The notes: generated by a model from the letters alone, not told the origin. 45,718 nt of DNA from Oscillospiraceae bacterium (GCA_022791315.1 JAAVYW010000034.1:1-45718), one strand, 5' to 3'. Positions 34,204 to 44,642 are shown, counted from the stretch's first letter. Numbers and translations are program-made.

Positions 34204-34668
34204 ATGTCCATTCGCACAACGGCCAAGGCCATGATTCTGCGGGACGGGTGCATCCTGCTCCACCGGTGCCTGGACGAGGGAAGCGGCAGGATTTACCACG
34301 AGCTGCCCGGAGGAGGGCAGCATCTGGGGGAACCGCTGGAAGCGGCCCTGGTGCGGGAGGTCTTGGAGGAAACCGGCCTCACCGTCACCAAGCCTCAGTT
34401 GGTGGCCCTGGCCGAGGAGATTATGGAGGACGAGGGCTTGATGGCCCGCTATCCCGACTATTTCCACCGGCTGTTCTGTATCTTCCGGGCAGAGCTGGCG
34501 GATGTACCCGCCCTCCCGCCTACCGAGGCGGACCAGGGGCAGTTGGAGACCCTCTGGGTTCCCCTGGAGGAAGCGGACACCCTCCCCTTCCGGCCTAGGC
34601 TGCTGGAGGGGAGGGTGTCAAAAGTGGCGGAGGGGACTCCGGCCTATCTGGGGTGTTCCCGGCTTTAG
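34204..34668 (+). CDS. Nudix hydrolase
   Basis: The 154-residue protein contains a complete Nudix box, GGQHLGEPLEAALVREVLEETGL, near residues 37-60. It should hydrolyse a nucleoside diphosphate derivative or oxidised nucleotide; the substrate cannot be deduced. It is a different subfamily from the other Nudix gene in this window. The ATG follows GAAAGAAGGAATGTAG. Its stop lies 12 bases from the stop of the convergent nucleoside hydrolase. Confidence 0.88.
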   Translation: MSIRTTAKAMILRDGCILLHRCLDEGSGRIYHELPGGGQHLGEPLEAALVREVLEETGLTVTKPQLVALAEEIMEDEGLMARYPDYFHRLFCIFRAELADVPALPPTEADQGQLETLWVPLEEADTLPFRPRLLEGRVSKVAEGTPAYLGCSRL

Positions 34669-34680
34669 CCCCCTGCTCTA

Positions 34681-35565
34681 TCAGGCCCCAAGAAGGGTGG
34701 TCCCCAGGATGCGGTAAAACCGCTCTCTATCCACTGTCCTGGCGATTTCCAAATTCCCCTCCGGCGAGGGGCGAAATGCAGTACCGCCCATATGGCTCTC
34801 CCGGGCTGTCTCCACGGTTACAAACCCCCGCTCAAAGCCACAGATGTCCGGGTGGAAGATGGCGACGGCGGCAAGGGGGTCGTGCAGGGTCAGTTTCCCG
34901 GCGCTCTTCAGCCAGGCCCCGCCAAAGTCCAGCACAGCCCTTGTCAAATCGCTGTCCGCCCGGAATATCTCCCCTGCCCGTTCCGCCTCCACCGTGAGCT
35001 GCTGGGTGACCTCCAGCGGGACAGCCCGGTGCACAGCCGCCCGAGCGCCAAACACAATTTGAGAGGCCAGCGGGTCGGCCCAGGAATTCCAGTTGTACCA
35101 GGGCTCCGGCAGCGGTTCCCCGCCAAAATAGCCATTCATTACATAGAGCCCCTTTAAAAGGCCTGCGGCCTCCGGATGGCTGCGGAACAGGGTGGCGATA
35201 TTCGTCATATTGCCGATTCCCAACAGCACGGTTTCGCCGGGGTTTTCCCTGATTTTTTGATAGAGAAAGGCAGGGGCATCCCCTTTTTCGTAGGTGTTGT
35301 GGGGCCAGTTTTCCAGAGCGCCCGCCCCCTCAGGGGTCGGGTATATCGGCACCGGCTGCATGGTGCTGTCAAGGCCCGCCACAATGGGGACCTCCCTTCC
35401 GGCAGCCCGGCAGATGGCGTCCGCCACGGCGGCCCGCTTCTCCGGCTGGCCGCAGACAGTGGTGATGCCGAGCAGCTGGCATTCCGGTTCCCGCAGCAGA
35501 TAGGCCAGGCAGACGGCGTCGTCAATATCCCCGCCAATATCCGTGTCCAACAGTATCTTTTTCAT
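34681..35565 (-). CDS. Inosine-uridine preferring nucleoside hydrolase family protein
   Basis: The 294-residue protein has the Asp-rich calcium site of the family: LLDTDIGGDIDDAVCLAYLL at residues 5-24. NMTNIATL near 120 and HDPLAAVAIFHPD are further conserved regions. It should split ribonucleosides into base and ribose for salvage. The ATG at 35565 follows GGGGAGGGGTTGCCC. An intrinsic terminator lies 22 bases upstream of the start, and a promoter about 190 bases upstream. Transcription must therefore read through a regulated terminator, which suggests control by a riboswitch-like leader. Confidence 0.88.
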   Translation of the reverse strand: MKKILLDTDIGGDIDDAVCLAYLLREPECQLLGITTVCGQPEKRAAVADAICRAAGREVPIVAGLDSTMQPVPIYPTPEGAGALENWPHNTYEKGDAPAFLYQKIRENPGETVLLGIGNMTNIATLFRSHPEAAGLLKGLYVMNGYFGGEPLPEPWYNWNSWADPLASQIVFGARAAVHRAVPLEVTQQLTVEAERAGEIFRADSDLTRAVLDFGGAWLKSAGKLTLHDPLAAVAIFHPDICGFERGFVTVETARESHMGGTAFRPSPEGNLEIARTVDRERFYRILGTTLLGA

Positions 35566-35587
35566 GGGCAACCCCTCCCCTATTGGG

Positions 35588-35616
35588 AAAAACCCCCGGT
35601 GCTGCCGGGGGTTTTT
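35588..35616 (-). terminator. Terminator directly before the nucleoside hydrolase ribosome binding site
   Basis: AAAAACCCCCGG at 35588-35599 and its complement at 35605-35616 form a perfect 12-pair stem with a five-base loop. Read leftward it ends in TTTTTCCC, and the Shine-Dalgarno of the nucleoside hydrolase begins about six bases later. No promoter fits between terminator and gene. Confidence 0.85.
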
Positions 35617-35746
35617 CCTATCTATTGACAGATGATAAATCTTGGCATCGCCACTTCCCATCCCGCATACAGCGAAGGGCAGAAGCCTATCAGCTTTTGG
35701 TTGATAGCCTCACGCTGCCCGGCAATATTTGCCCTCCCCCGGCTGC
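35588..35746 (-). ncRNA. Structured leader RNA, candidate riboswitch or attenuator
   Basis: The predicted RNA starts near 35746 and reaches the terminator at 35588. It contains the stem GGCAA-AUA-UUGCC (about 35722-35734) and an extended hairpin closed by GGGCAG/CUGCCC with an upper stem GAGGCUAUCA/UGAUAGGCUUC (about 35678-35721). A further small hairpin, UGGC-GAU-GCCA, lies near 35642-35652. GCCGGGGG near its 5' end (35736-35743) is a perfect complement of CCCCCGGC in the terminator's first arm (35604-35611), giving an antiterminator alternative. I do not recognise the aptamer class; purine, TPP, FMN, SAM and cobalamin motifs are not evident. A free-standing small RNA is the alternative. Confidence 0.55.
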
Positions 35747-35752
35747 AACTAC

Positions 35753-35781
35753 AGTCTAGCGCAAAATTCTTAAAACGTCAA
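35753..35781 (-). promoter_or_regulatory. Leftward promoter of the leader RNA
   Basis: On the minus strand TTGACG (35776-35781) and TAGACT (35753-35758) are 17 bases apart, placing the transcript start near 35746. Confidence 0.6.
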
Positions 35782-36226
35782 GCTTTGTACCGTGCTGTCA
35801 TGACAAGGGGAAATCACAAAACTGCCATACCAGAAAACGCAATTGAGCGGAAAGGCAGTATGGCGAAATTGTCGAAAGAAGACGGAAAGCGATTGTAAAA
35901 GATGCTCTATGTAATTATATAAGGAAACTTATCACAGGGGCTGGTAGAAAATGCAGTGGCAGAGATGATTGAAATCGTGGCTATTGTGCCTGTGGAATGC
36001 AATTGAATTGCTACGAAAACTATGGCGTCGCCTGAGCAGCCCCTCTGGAAGGGAGAAAATATTTCTGGCCCAGACTGGCAAAAGAATTCCCGGCACTTGC
36101 CTTGGGGGGTGCAATCTGATATAATAAAGGACAGTTTATTTCACGATATCGCCGCAGGAAGGGGACGATTGGGATGGCTGGTGTGGAATGCAATCGTTTT
36201 GGCAGGACGCCGGGGTGGGGAGAGAG
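35782..36226. other. Intergenic region, possible gene remnants
   Basis: No intact gene is supported here. Short plus-strand frames read protein-like (for example GEIVERRRKAIVKDALCNYI ending near 35970, and VENAVAEMIEIVAIVPVECN ending near 36006) but have no start codon with a ribosome binding site and lie in different frames. The 13-base sequence TGTGGAATGCAAT occurs at 35991 and 36182. The promoter of the next gene is at 36098-36125. Confidence 0.4.
36098..36125 (+). promoter_or_regulatory. Promoter of the membrane-anchored protein gene
   Basis: TTGCCT (36098-36103) and TATAAT (36120-36125) are 16 bases apart, about 100 bases before the chosen start codon. Confidence 0.5.
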
Positions 36227-36922
36227 ATGAGACATGCGGCTTCCCTCCCCTTCAGCCGGCGGGAACTGCTGGCAAAGGCGGGGTTCGGGGCACTGTGCCT
36301 GGCCGTAGGCGTGGCGGTGCTGGTTGGCCTCTTGGCGTTGGAGCGGGCCGTGGCCTGGTGGGGCTTGGATGACGACATTGCCCCCCTGCTGGCAGACGAG
36401 CGCTTTGCCGTTCCCCTGGCGGTGGAGACAGAACCTGTCATACCCGAGACAAGCGGGGAATATGCTATCATTGCTGCGTTGGGACAGGCGCTGGGCTATC
36501 CTGTGACAGAAGAGGGGCTCTTGGAGGAAAACGGCGGGCGTATCTCCTGCGGGGGGCCGGAGGGCTTTGCCGATCAGCTGGAACAATCGCTTCCCGGGAT
36601 GGCGGCCAAGGGCTTCCGGGAGCTGAAAAACACGGAGTTCCTGCTGGCCTGCCGGGAACAGCTGTCCAGAGGGGTCCCAGTGCCCTTTGACTACTTGGAG
36701 GAGGGGGCGCTTGCCCCCCAGACAGGGCTCATCGTCGCGCTGGATTTGCAGGCGGATAACATCCGGCTGCTCACCCCCGCAGGGGAATACAGGGACTTTT
36801 CGGTCCACGAGCTCCTGGCTGCTACCCGCCTGGAAGGCAGCTTTTCCTTCCCGCTGTGGGTGGGAAAGCTCACCGGCAGTTTTTCCCCTAACACCCTTTA
36901 CCGCCTCTCACCTAGGGAATAG
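36227..36922 (+). CDS. Membrane-anchored protein, possibly C39-peptidase-like
   Basis: The 231-residue protein has a basic N terminus (SRRELLAKAG), one membrane helix at about residues 16-37 (LCLAVGVAVLVGLLALE) and a domain outside the membrane. That domain has stretches like EYAIIAALGQALGYPVTEEG and VPVPFDYLEEGALAPQTGLI, which recall C39-like peptidase folds, but no catalytic cysteine in the expected place is apparent. I do not recognise a firm family. The ATG at 36227 follows GGGGAGAG; the in-frame ATG at 36188 is an alternative. It stands alone before the ATP synthase operon. Confidence 0.6.
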   Translation: MRHAASLPFSRRELLAKAGFGALCLAVGVAVLVGLLALERAVAWWGLDDDIAPLLADERFAVPLAVETEPVIPETSGEYAIIAALGQALGYPVTEEGLLEENGGRISCGGPEGFADQLEQSLPGMAAKGFRELKNTEFLLACREQLSRGVPVPFDYLEEGALAPQTGLIVALDLQADNIRLLTPAGEYRDFSVHELLAATRLEGSFSFPLWVGKLTGSFSPNTLYRLSPRE

Positions 36923-37009
36923 GGACAGAATTTGAACGAAAATCGCAAATTGCACGAAAAACCGAGGGATTTCCCCCGATTTTTCATCAAATCCAACCCA
37001 AACATTTCC

Positions 37010-37039
37010 TTTACAATGAATTCCTTTTTGATGTATAGT
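37010..37039 (+). promoter_or_regulatory. Probable promoter of the ATP synthase operon
   Basis: TTTACA (37010-37015) and TATAGT (37034-37039) are 18 bases apart, about 70 bases before the first gene of the operon. Confidence 0.55.
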
Positions 37040-37112
37040 AGATATGTGGGAAAAGGAAGGAAAAATCCCCTTTTTTCCTCTTTTTTATGTTCCGGTGGGA
37101 GGTGTTGACACC

Positions 37113-37379
37113 ATGGGGCCAAACCGGCAAATCTTTTCCGCTATGAAGTACCTCTCCTTTCTCACCCAACTGGGGCTGTCCATTATCACACCCATTTTGC
37201 TGTGCATTTTGGGGGCGGTGTGGCTGCAGAACAAGTTCCAGCTGGGGGGATGGGTGCTGATTGTGGGAATCATTTTGGGCGTGGGCGGCGGGTGCAGCGC
37301 GTTTTACCAGTTCTACCAGTTCATCCAGCGGGAGGAACAGCGGGAGAAGGAGCGAAAAGAGGAGGAGAAGGAACCATAG
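37113..37379 (+). CDS. AtpZ/AtpI-family protein of the ATP synthase operon
   Basis: The 88-residue protein has two membrane helices (about 14-36 and 44-64) and a charged C terminus rich in Glu, Lys and Arg. This is the usual form of the AtpZ-like gene that heads clostridial F-ATPase operons; AtpZ/AtpI proteins help c-ring assembly or Mg2+/Ca2+ handling. The ATG at 37113 follows GGGAGGTGTTGACACC; the longer frame from 37044 reads through the promoter region. Confidence 0.8.
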   Translation: MGPNRQIFSAMKYLSFLTQLGLSIITPILLCILGAVWLQNKFQLGGWVLIVGIILGVGGGCSAFYQFYQFIQREEQREKERKEEEKEP

Positions 37380-37469
37380 GGGGTTGCTCTCCCCTCTCCA
37401 CAAAAAACAAATTGACCGGAAATTTTCCCCAAAGCGGCCCATAAAATCAGAGGAAAGTAGGAATTCGCC

Positions 37470-37868
37470 ATGCCGAAACTGGACCCTGTGGTTCGCAAGG
37501 AGACACTGCGTATCGGGCTGGGCACAATGATCTGCACAGCCGTGATGCTTCTCGTCTTTTTCCTCATTGGGAAATTTGACCTGACCGTGCTCTACGGCGG
37601 GCTGTTAGGCGGCGGGTTTGCCGTGTTCAATTTCTTTTTGCTGGGCCTTTCTGTACAGCGCACCACCAGCCAGGAGGATGCCAAAAAAGCGCAGGCCAAG
37701 ATGCAGATGTCCTACACCCTGCGGCTGCTGCTGATGGCAGCAGTGGTGATTGTGGGAATCCAGCTGCCCTGTTTCCACTGGGTGGCCGTGGTAGTCCCGC
37801 TGATTTTCCCCCGGCTGATTATCTTTTTCCTAGGGATAAAACCAAAGAGAAAGGGGGTAGATGAATGA
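37470..37868 (+). CDS. atpI: ATP synthase subunit I-like protein
   Basis: The 132-residue protein has four membrane helices. The second pair is linked by a basic loop (AKKAQAKMQMSYTLRLLLM), typical of the ATP synthase I family, a chaperone for c-ring assembly. The first pair contains YGGLLGGGFAVFNFFLLG. It lies between the AtpZ-like gene and atpB, and its stop overlaps the atpB start by four bases (ATGA). Confidence 0.85.
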   Translation: MPKLDPVVRKETLRIGLGTMICTAVMLLVFFLIGKFDLTVLYGGLLGGGFAVFNFFLLGLSVQRTTSQEDAKKAQAKMQMSYTLRLLLMAAVVIVGIQLPCFHWVAVVVPLIFPRLIIFFLGIKPKRKGVDE

Positions 37869-38602
37869 ACGTAGAGGTAAACGGCCCGCGGATAATGTTC
37901 CGGATTCCGATTTTAGACGGTATCCCGGTGACAGAAACCGTGGTCAATATGTGGATTATCATGGCAGCCATTGTTCTGGCCTGTATCTGGCTGACGCATG
38001 GGCTTAAAGTGAAGCCCACCTCCAAAAAGCAAATTGTCGTGGAAACGCTTGTGGGAATGGCTGTGGGGTTTGTAGAGAGCACCATGGGGAAGAAATTCCG
38101 CCATTGGACACCCTATATCACCGCACTGTTCTCCCTGAGTATTATTTCCAGCCTTTCCAGCTTGGTGGGTATGCGTCCCCCAACTGCCGACCTGAGCGTG
38201 ACACTGGCCTGGGCCCTGCTCACTTTTGTCCTGATTCAGGGCATGAAATTCAAGACGAACGGGTTCTTAGGGTATTTCAAAAGTTTTACGGAGCCTGTGG
38301 TGTTTATTACGCCTATCAATATTGTAGGCGAAATTGCCACGCCCATCTCCATGAGCTTCCGTCACTTTGGCAACATTGGCGCCGGTATGGTCATCACCTC
38401 GTTGGTCTATGGCGCGCTGGGCGCGTTGAGCTCTTTGGTGCTTGGTGCGATTCCAAACAGCTTTATCGCTTCCATCCCCATCTTCCAGCTGGGCTTGCCT
38501 GCCTTCCTGTCCATCTATTTTGACCTGCTCACCAGTTTCCTGCAGGCCTACATCTTCTGCATGCTCACAATGGTCTATGTCTCCAATGCCTCGGAGGAAT
38601 AG
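37865..38602 (+). CDS. atpB: F-type ATP synthase subunit a
   Basis: The 245-residue membrane protein forms the ion channel of the Fo stator. The essential arginine is Arg166 in SMSFRHFGNIGAG. Other family features are the N-terminal FRIPILDGIPVTETVV and the late helices SIYFDLLTSFLQAYIFCMLTMVYV. It is translationally coupled to the gene before it by ATGA, with ribosome binding site AAAGGGGG. Confidence 0.95.
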   Translation: MNVEVNGPRIMFRIPILDGIPVTETVVNMWIIMAAIVLACIWLTHGLKVKPTSKKQIVVETLVGMAVGFVESTMGKKFRHWTPYITALFSLSIISSLSSLVGMRPPTADLSVTLAWALLTFVLIQGMKFKTNGFLGYFKSFTEPVVFITPINIVGEIATPISMSFRHFGNIGAGMVITSLVYGALGALSSLVLGAIPNSFIASIPIFQLGLPAFLSIYFDLLTSFLQAYIFCMLTMVYVSNASEE

Positions 38603-38929
<327 letters not shown>

Positions 38930-38942
38930 AGGCGGCCGCTCC

Positions 38943-38967
38943 CCCGCCGCACATCCGGCGCGGCGGG
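38943..38967 (+). promoter_or_regulatory. Intercistronic hairpin between atpE and atpF
   Basis: CCCGCCG (38943) pairs with CGGCGGG (38961-38967) in a GC-rich stem without a T run. It probably stabilises the atpE message and raises the amount of c subunit relative to downstream subunits. Confidence 0.5.
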
Positions 38968-38993
38968 ATTCTCACCAGAAAGGGGAATTATCG

Positions 38994-39512
38994 TTGAAAG
39001 AATTTATGGATTTCGTCACTATTGACGTGTGGACGATGATTTTTACCTGGGGAAACCTGCTTATCCTCTTTTTGCTGGTTAAGAAATTCCTCTTTAAGCC
39101 CGTGAACCAGATGCTGGAACAGCGGGCCAAGCAGATTGAGGAGGACAGCCAGGGCGCCGCCAAGGCCCGCACCGAGGCCGAGGCCATGCGGGAAGAATAC
39201 GAGCGGCAGCTCTCGGAGGCCAGGGAGACCGCGGGAGAAATCATCCAATCCGCCAATCACAAGGCCACGCTGCGCAGCGAGGAAATCCTGAACGAAGCGC
39301 AGACCAAGGCCGGCGAAATGCTGAAAAAAGCGGACGCCCAAATTGCCAAGGAACGGCAGAAGGCCATGAACGAAATGAAAGACGACATTTCCGACCTGGC
39401 CCTCACGGCAGCCCGGCAGATTCTGGGCCGCGAAATCAACAGCGCCGACCACGAGAGGCTGATTGAAGAATTTATAGAAAATGCAGGTGAAGCGTCATGG
39501 CAGAATCAGTAG
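38994..39512 (+). CDS. atpF: F-type ATP synthase subunit b
   Basis: The 172-residue stator protein has one N-terminal membrane helix (about 10-28, IFTWGNLLILFLLV) and a long charged coiled coil (KQIEEDSQGAAKARTEAEAM and onward). The start is TTG at 38994, which AAAGGGGAATTATCG precedes; an in-frame ATG 12 bases on would be too far from that site. Its end overlaps atpH by 16 bases. Confidence 0.93.
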   Translation: MKEFMDFVTIDVWTMIFTWGNLLILFLLVKKFLFKPVNQMLEQRAKQIEEDSQGAAKARTEAEAMREEYERQLSEARETAGEIIQSANHKATLRSEEILNEAQTKAGEMLKKADAQIAKERQKAMNEMKDDISDLALTAARQILGREINSADHERLIEEFIENAGEASWQNQ

Positions 39513-40039
39513 CCGTCACTTACGGGGGGCCACTGTTTGAACTTGCCTGTGAGACCTCCCTGCAGGGCCAAATCCTGGAAGACTTGGAGACACTGGACAC
39601 GGTCTTTTCCGAAAATCCGGACTTTTTCCGGCTGCTGTGCGCCCCAGTGGTGCCGGTGGGTGAGCGCATTGCCCTGGTGCGGGATATCCTCTCAGGGAAG
39701 TTGGAGGAGTACACGCTGAATTTCCTCTCGCTGCTCATCGAAAAACTGCGCATCGGCGAATTCGGCCCTATTGCAAAGGAGTACAAGCGGCTGCACCATG
39801 AGTACTACGGTATCCAGGAGGTCACGGTGCGCAGCGCCCTGCCCATCAGCCAGCCCTTGCAGGAAAAGCTGGAAGCCGCCCTGGAACGGCTGACCCGGAA
39901 GAAAGTGATTGTCCGCTATGTTTCCGACTCCTCCCTGCTGGGCGGCGTCCTCATCGAGACGGAGGGCTCTGTACTGGACGGCAGCATCCGGGAACGGCTG
40001 GACGCTCTGGGAAGGCAGCTCTCTGCCACATTGGGCTAG
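39497..40039 (+). CDS. atpH: F-type ATP synthase subunit delta
   Basis: The 180-residue protein links the b stator to the alpha3beta3 head. It has the OSCP/delta N-terminal pattern YGGPLFELACE and the C-terminal VSDSSLLGGVLIETEGSVLDGSIRERL region. It starts inside the end of atpF, which suggests coupled translation. Confidence 0.94.
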   Translation: MAESVAVTYGGPLFELACETSLQGQILEDLETLDTVFSENPDFFRLLCAPVVPVGERIALVRDILSGKLEEYTLNFLSLLIEKLRIGEFGPIAKEYKRLHHEYYGIQEVTVRSALPISQPLQEKLEAALERLTRKKVIVRYVSDSSLLGGVLIETEGSVLDGSIRERLDALGRQLSATLG

Positions 40040-40100
40040 GGGCTTATGCCCCGGAAAATCAAGACGGGACCCCGTCTCAAGGAAGGAACGTGTGTAGGCA

Positions 40101-41621
40101 ATGCATCTTCGTCCGGAAGAAATTAGCAGCATTATTAAAGAGCGCATTCAACATTACAGCGCGCAGCTCTCCCTCACCGAAACCGGCCGTGTCACGCAAA
40201 TCGGCGACGGTATTGCCAGCGTTTACGGGCTGGACAACTGCATGTCCAACGAACTGCTGGAATTTGAGGGCGGCGTTTACGGCATGGCCCTCAACCTGGA
40301 AACCGACTCCGTGGGTGTGGTTATGCTGGGCGACGCCGGCGCCATCAAAGAGGGCGGCAGCGTAAAGCGCACCGGCCGGGTTGTCTCGGTGCCGGTGGGC
40401 GAGGGGCTCCTGGGCCGGGTGGTGAACTCCCTGGGTGAGCCGGTGGACGGCAAGGGCGCCATTGAGGTCAAAGAATACCGCCCCATCGAAACCAATGCCC
40501 CCGGTATCATTGAGCGCCAATCGGTTAACCGGCCCCTGGAAACGGGTATCAAGGTTATCGACGCCATGATTCCCATTGGCAAGGGCCAGCGTGAGCTGAT
40601 TATCGGCGACCGCCAGGTGGGAAAATCCACCATCGCACTGGACACCATTATCAACCAAAAGGGCAAAGACGTCATCTGCGTCTATGTCGCCATCGGCCAG
40701 AAGAATTCCACTGTGGCCCTCACCGTGGACACCCTGACGAAAAACGGCGCCATGGACTACACCATCGTGGTCTCTGCCACGGCGGCAGAGCTTGCGCCTT
40801 TGCAGTACATCGCCCCCTATTCCGGCTGCACCATGGCCGAATACTTCATGCACCAGGGCAAGGACGTGCTCATCGTCTATGACGATTTGTCCAAGCACGC
40901 GGTGGCTTACCGCACCCTCTCCCTGCTGCTGAAACGCCCCCCGGGACGCGAGGCTTTCCCCGGCGATGTATTCTATCTCCACTCCCGCCTTTTGGAGCGG
41001 GCGGCGAATCTGAACGCCGAGGCGGGCGGCGGCTCCCTGACAGCCCTGCCCATCATCGAGACCCAGGCGGGCGACGTATCCGCCTATATCCCCACCAATG
41101 TCATCTCCATCACCGACGGCCAGATTTTCCTGGACACCGAGCTGTTCCACTCCGGGGTGCGCCCTGCGGTGAACGCCGGTTTGTCGGTTTCCCGCGTAGG
41201 CGGCAACGCCCAAATCAAGGCCATGAAGAAGGTTTCCGGTACGTTAAAGCTGGATTACTCCCAGTATAACGAGCTGGCCGCTTTCTCCCAGTTTGGCTCT
41301 GACCTGGACCAGGACACCAAGATGAGGCTTGCCAAGGGCGAGCGGATTGTGGCGGTGCTCAAGCAGCCCCAGAACTCCCCTCTCACCATTGAAAACCAGA
41401 TTATCATCATCTACGCCGTGGTTCACGACCTGCTGACTGATGTGGAAGTGGGGGATGTGCAGCAGTTTGCCGACGATTTATTCCTATACGTGGGCACCAA
41501 CTATCCCCAGATTATCGAAAAGCTCCAGGAGACCAAGACATTAGACGATGAGACTGCTGCTCTCATTGAGCAGGCCATCGCCGGCTGCAAGCAGAAATTT
41601 GTCCCGGTATCTGGGCAGTAA
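40101..41621 (+). CDS. atpA: F-type ATP synthase subunit alpha
   Basis: The 506-residue protein is the non-catalytic nucleotide-binding subunit of F1. Walker A is GDRQVGKST and the downstream segment [13 protein letters not shown]-like region reads [17 protein letters not shown]. The N-terminal barrel contains [20 protein letters not shown]. Length is normal. The ribosome binding site (GGAAGGAACG) is about 11 bases from the ATG, a rather weak site. Confidence 0.97.
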   Translation: MHLRPEEISSIIKERIQHYSAQLSLTETGRVTQIGDGIASVYGLDNCMSNELLEFEGGVYGMALNLETDSVGVVMLGDAGAIKEGGSVKRTGRVVSVPVGEGLLGRVVNSLGEPVDGKGAIEVKEYRPIETNAPGIIERQSVNRPLETGIKVIDAMIPIGKGQRELIIGDRQVGKSTIALDTIINQKGKDVICVYVAIGQKNSTVALTVDTLTKNGAMDYTIVVSATAAELAPLQYIAPYSGCTMAEYFMHQGKDVLIVYDDLSKHAVAYRTLSLLLKRPPGREAFPGDVFYLHSRLLERAANLNAEAGGGSLTALPIIETQAGDVSAYIPTNVISITDGQIFLDTELFHSGVRPAVNAGLSVSRVGGNAQIKAMKKVSGTLKLDYSQYNELAAFSQFGSDLDQDTKMRLAKGERIVAVLKQPQNSPLTIENQIIIIYAVVHDLLTDVEVGDVQQFADDLFLYVGTNYPQIIEKLQETKTLDDETAALIEQAIAGCKQKFVPVSGQ

Positions 41622-41636
41622 AAGGAGGGGTTTCCA

Positions 41637-42491
41637 TTGGCCGCTTCGTCCATGAAGGACATCAAACGGCGCATCAAAAGCGTTCAGAGCACCATGCAGA
41701 TTACCAAGGCCATGGAGCTGGTCGCTTCCAGTAAGCTGCGCAGAGCCAAGGAAAAGGCGGAGGAGACCCGCCCCTTCTTTGATACCCTCTATGCCGTGAT
41801 GTCGGAGATTGCCGAGGGCACCAAGGGGTTCACCTCCCGCTTTACCACCCCCCGCGAAGTGAAATCCGTGGGCTACATCGTGGTGGGCGGCGAGCGGGGC
41901 CTGGCCGGCGGCTACAACTCCAACGTCTTTAAGCTCTCGGACGCCCATATGAAGGGCAAAGACGCCAAGGTGATTGCCATTGGCAAGAAGGCCTGCGAAT
42001 ACTATCGCAAGTCTTCCCATCCGGTGGTTTTGGAATACTCCGGCGTGGGCGAGCACATCGACGTGCCGGAATCCTATGCAATTGCCCAGGCAATATTAAA
42101 GCTCTATGACCAGGGAGAATTCGACGAGCTCTATATCTCCTACACCAATTTCATCAACACGCTCACCCAGGAGCCGGCTATTATCAAGGTGCTGCCGGTG
42201 AACCTGGAGCCCTCGGGGCAGCCTGCGGGCCCGGGCGTGCTCACCATCTATGAGCCCTCCCCCGAGGAGGTGTTTGACGCCATTGTCCCGGAATATGTGG
42301 CGGGAATCCTCCACGGCGCTGTGGTGGAGTCCTTTGCCTCTGAGCAGGCCGCCCGGCGCACTGCCATGGAGACCGCTTCGGACAACGCGCAGGAATTGGT
42401 GAATGACCTGGACCTCAAATACAACCGTGCCAGACAGGCCGCTATTACCCAGGAAATTACGGAAATCGTAGCCGGGGCAGGGGCACTGTAA
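41637..42491 (+). CDS. atpG: F-type ATP synthase subunit gamma
   Basis: The 284-residue central stalk protein begins ASSMKDIKRRIKSVQSTMQI followed by TKAMELVASSKLRRAK, the conserved N-terminal helix. The C-terminal helix has MRNATDNA-like METASDNAQELVNDLDL and NRARQAAITQEITEIV. The start is TTG at 41637, eight bases after AAAAGGAGGGG. A gap of 198 bases separates it from atpD, longer than elsewhere in the operon. Confidence 0.95.
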   Translation: MAASSMKDIKRRIKSVQSTMQITKAMELVASSKLRRAKEKAEETRPFFDTLYAVMSEIAEGTKGFTSRFTTPREVKSVGYIVVGGERGLAGGYNSNVFKLSDAHMKGKDAKVIAIGKKACEYYRKSSHPVVLEYSGVGEHIDVPESYAIAQAILKLYDQGEFDELYISYTNFINTLTQEPAIIKVLPVNLEPSGQPAGPGVLTIYEPSPEEVFDAIVPEYVAGILHGAVVESFASEQAARRTAMETASDNAQELVNDLDLKYNRARQAAITQEITEIVAGAGAL

Positions 42492-44087
<1,596 letters not shown>

Positions 44088-44141
44088 ACCAGCCCCAACC
44101 AAAAACTATGACGCCAAATAACTGGAAAGGGGGCTGGGCCA

Positions 44142-44543
44142 ATGGCAACATTTCATCTCCAAATCGTGACGCCGAACCGGATGTTCTTTAACGGCGAGGC
44201 GGAAAAGCTGGTGGTTCGCACCGCTGAGGGCGACATCGGCGTGCTGCACGGCCACACCCACATGGTGGCCCCACTGGGCATTGGGCCGATGGAGGTCTAT
44301 CTGCCGGGGGAAAAGCCCCGGCTGGCCGCCATTGCCAACGGCTTCGTGAAAGTGGGCCCGGAGAGCTGCACCCTGGTGGCAATCACCTGCGAATGGGCGG
44401 AGGAGATTGACGTAGACCGGGCACAGCGCGCCAAGGCGGCGGCAGAGGAGACCCTCAAGGCCGCACAGGGCGAACGGGAACAGGACGTGGCTGAACTCAA
44501 GCTAAAACGGGCGCTGAACCGTATCTCCGTCTCCGGACGGTAA
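44142..44543 (+). CDS. atpC: F-type ATP synthase subunit epsilon
   Basis: The 133-residue protein begins ATFHLQIVTPNRMFFNGEAE and contains TAEGDIGVLHGHTHMVAPLG, the beta-sandwich domain of epsilon. Two C-terminal helices (AKAAAEETLKAAQ, then DVAELKLKRALNRI) may regulate ATP hydrolysis. It ends the operon before a strong terminator. The ribosome binding site is AAAGGGGG. Confidence 0.95.
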   Translation: MATFHLQIVTPNRMFFNGEAEKLVVRTAEGDIGVLHGHTHMVAPLGIGPMEVYLPGEKPRLAAIANGFVKVGPESCTLVAITCEWAEEIDVDRAQRAKAAAEETLKAAQGEREQDVAELKLKRALNRISVSGR

Positions 44544-44551
44544 AGATTTGC

Positions 44552-44592
44552 AAAACACACCCTCCGAGGGGTTTTCGGAGGGTGTGTTTTTT
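44552..44592 (+). terminator. ATP synthase operon terminator
   Basis: A perfect 16-base stem (44552-44567 with 44575-44590) is followed by TTTTTT. It closes the operon. Confidence 0.92.
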
Positions 44593-44612
44593 CTGTGCTT
44601 TCCCCAAAAGCA

Positions 44613-44642
44613 TTGACAAAACATATGTTCTTATGATATAAT
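44613..44642 (+). promoter_or_regulatory. Promoter with palindromic spacer
   Basis: TTGACA (44613-44618) and TATAAT (44637-44642) are 18 bases apart. The spacer contains the perfect palindrome AACATATGTT (44620-44629), a likely repressor or activator site for the GyrI-like gene. Confidence 0.7.

Noticed and set aside
35588-35746. Assignment of the leader to ZTP, purine, THF, PRPP or 6S RNA classes
   Set aside because: The conserved core sequences I know for these classes were not found, so the RNA is left unassigned.
35632-35898. 88-codon plus-strand ORF in the intergenic region
   Set aside because: No ribosome binding site, no promoter, and it overlaps the structured leader encoded on the other strand.
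36022-36372. 116-codon frame before the membrane-anchored protein
   Set aside because: It overlaps the promoter and the start of the better-supported gene in another frame and has no ribosome binding site.
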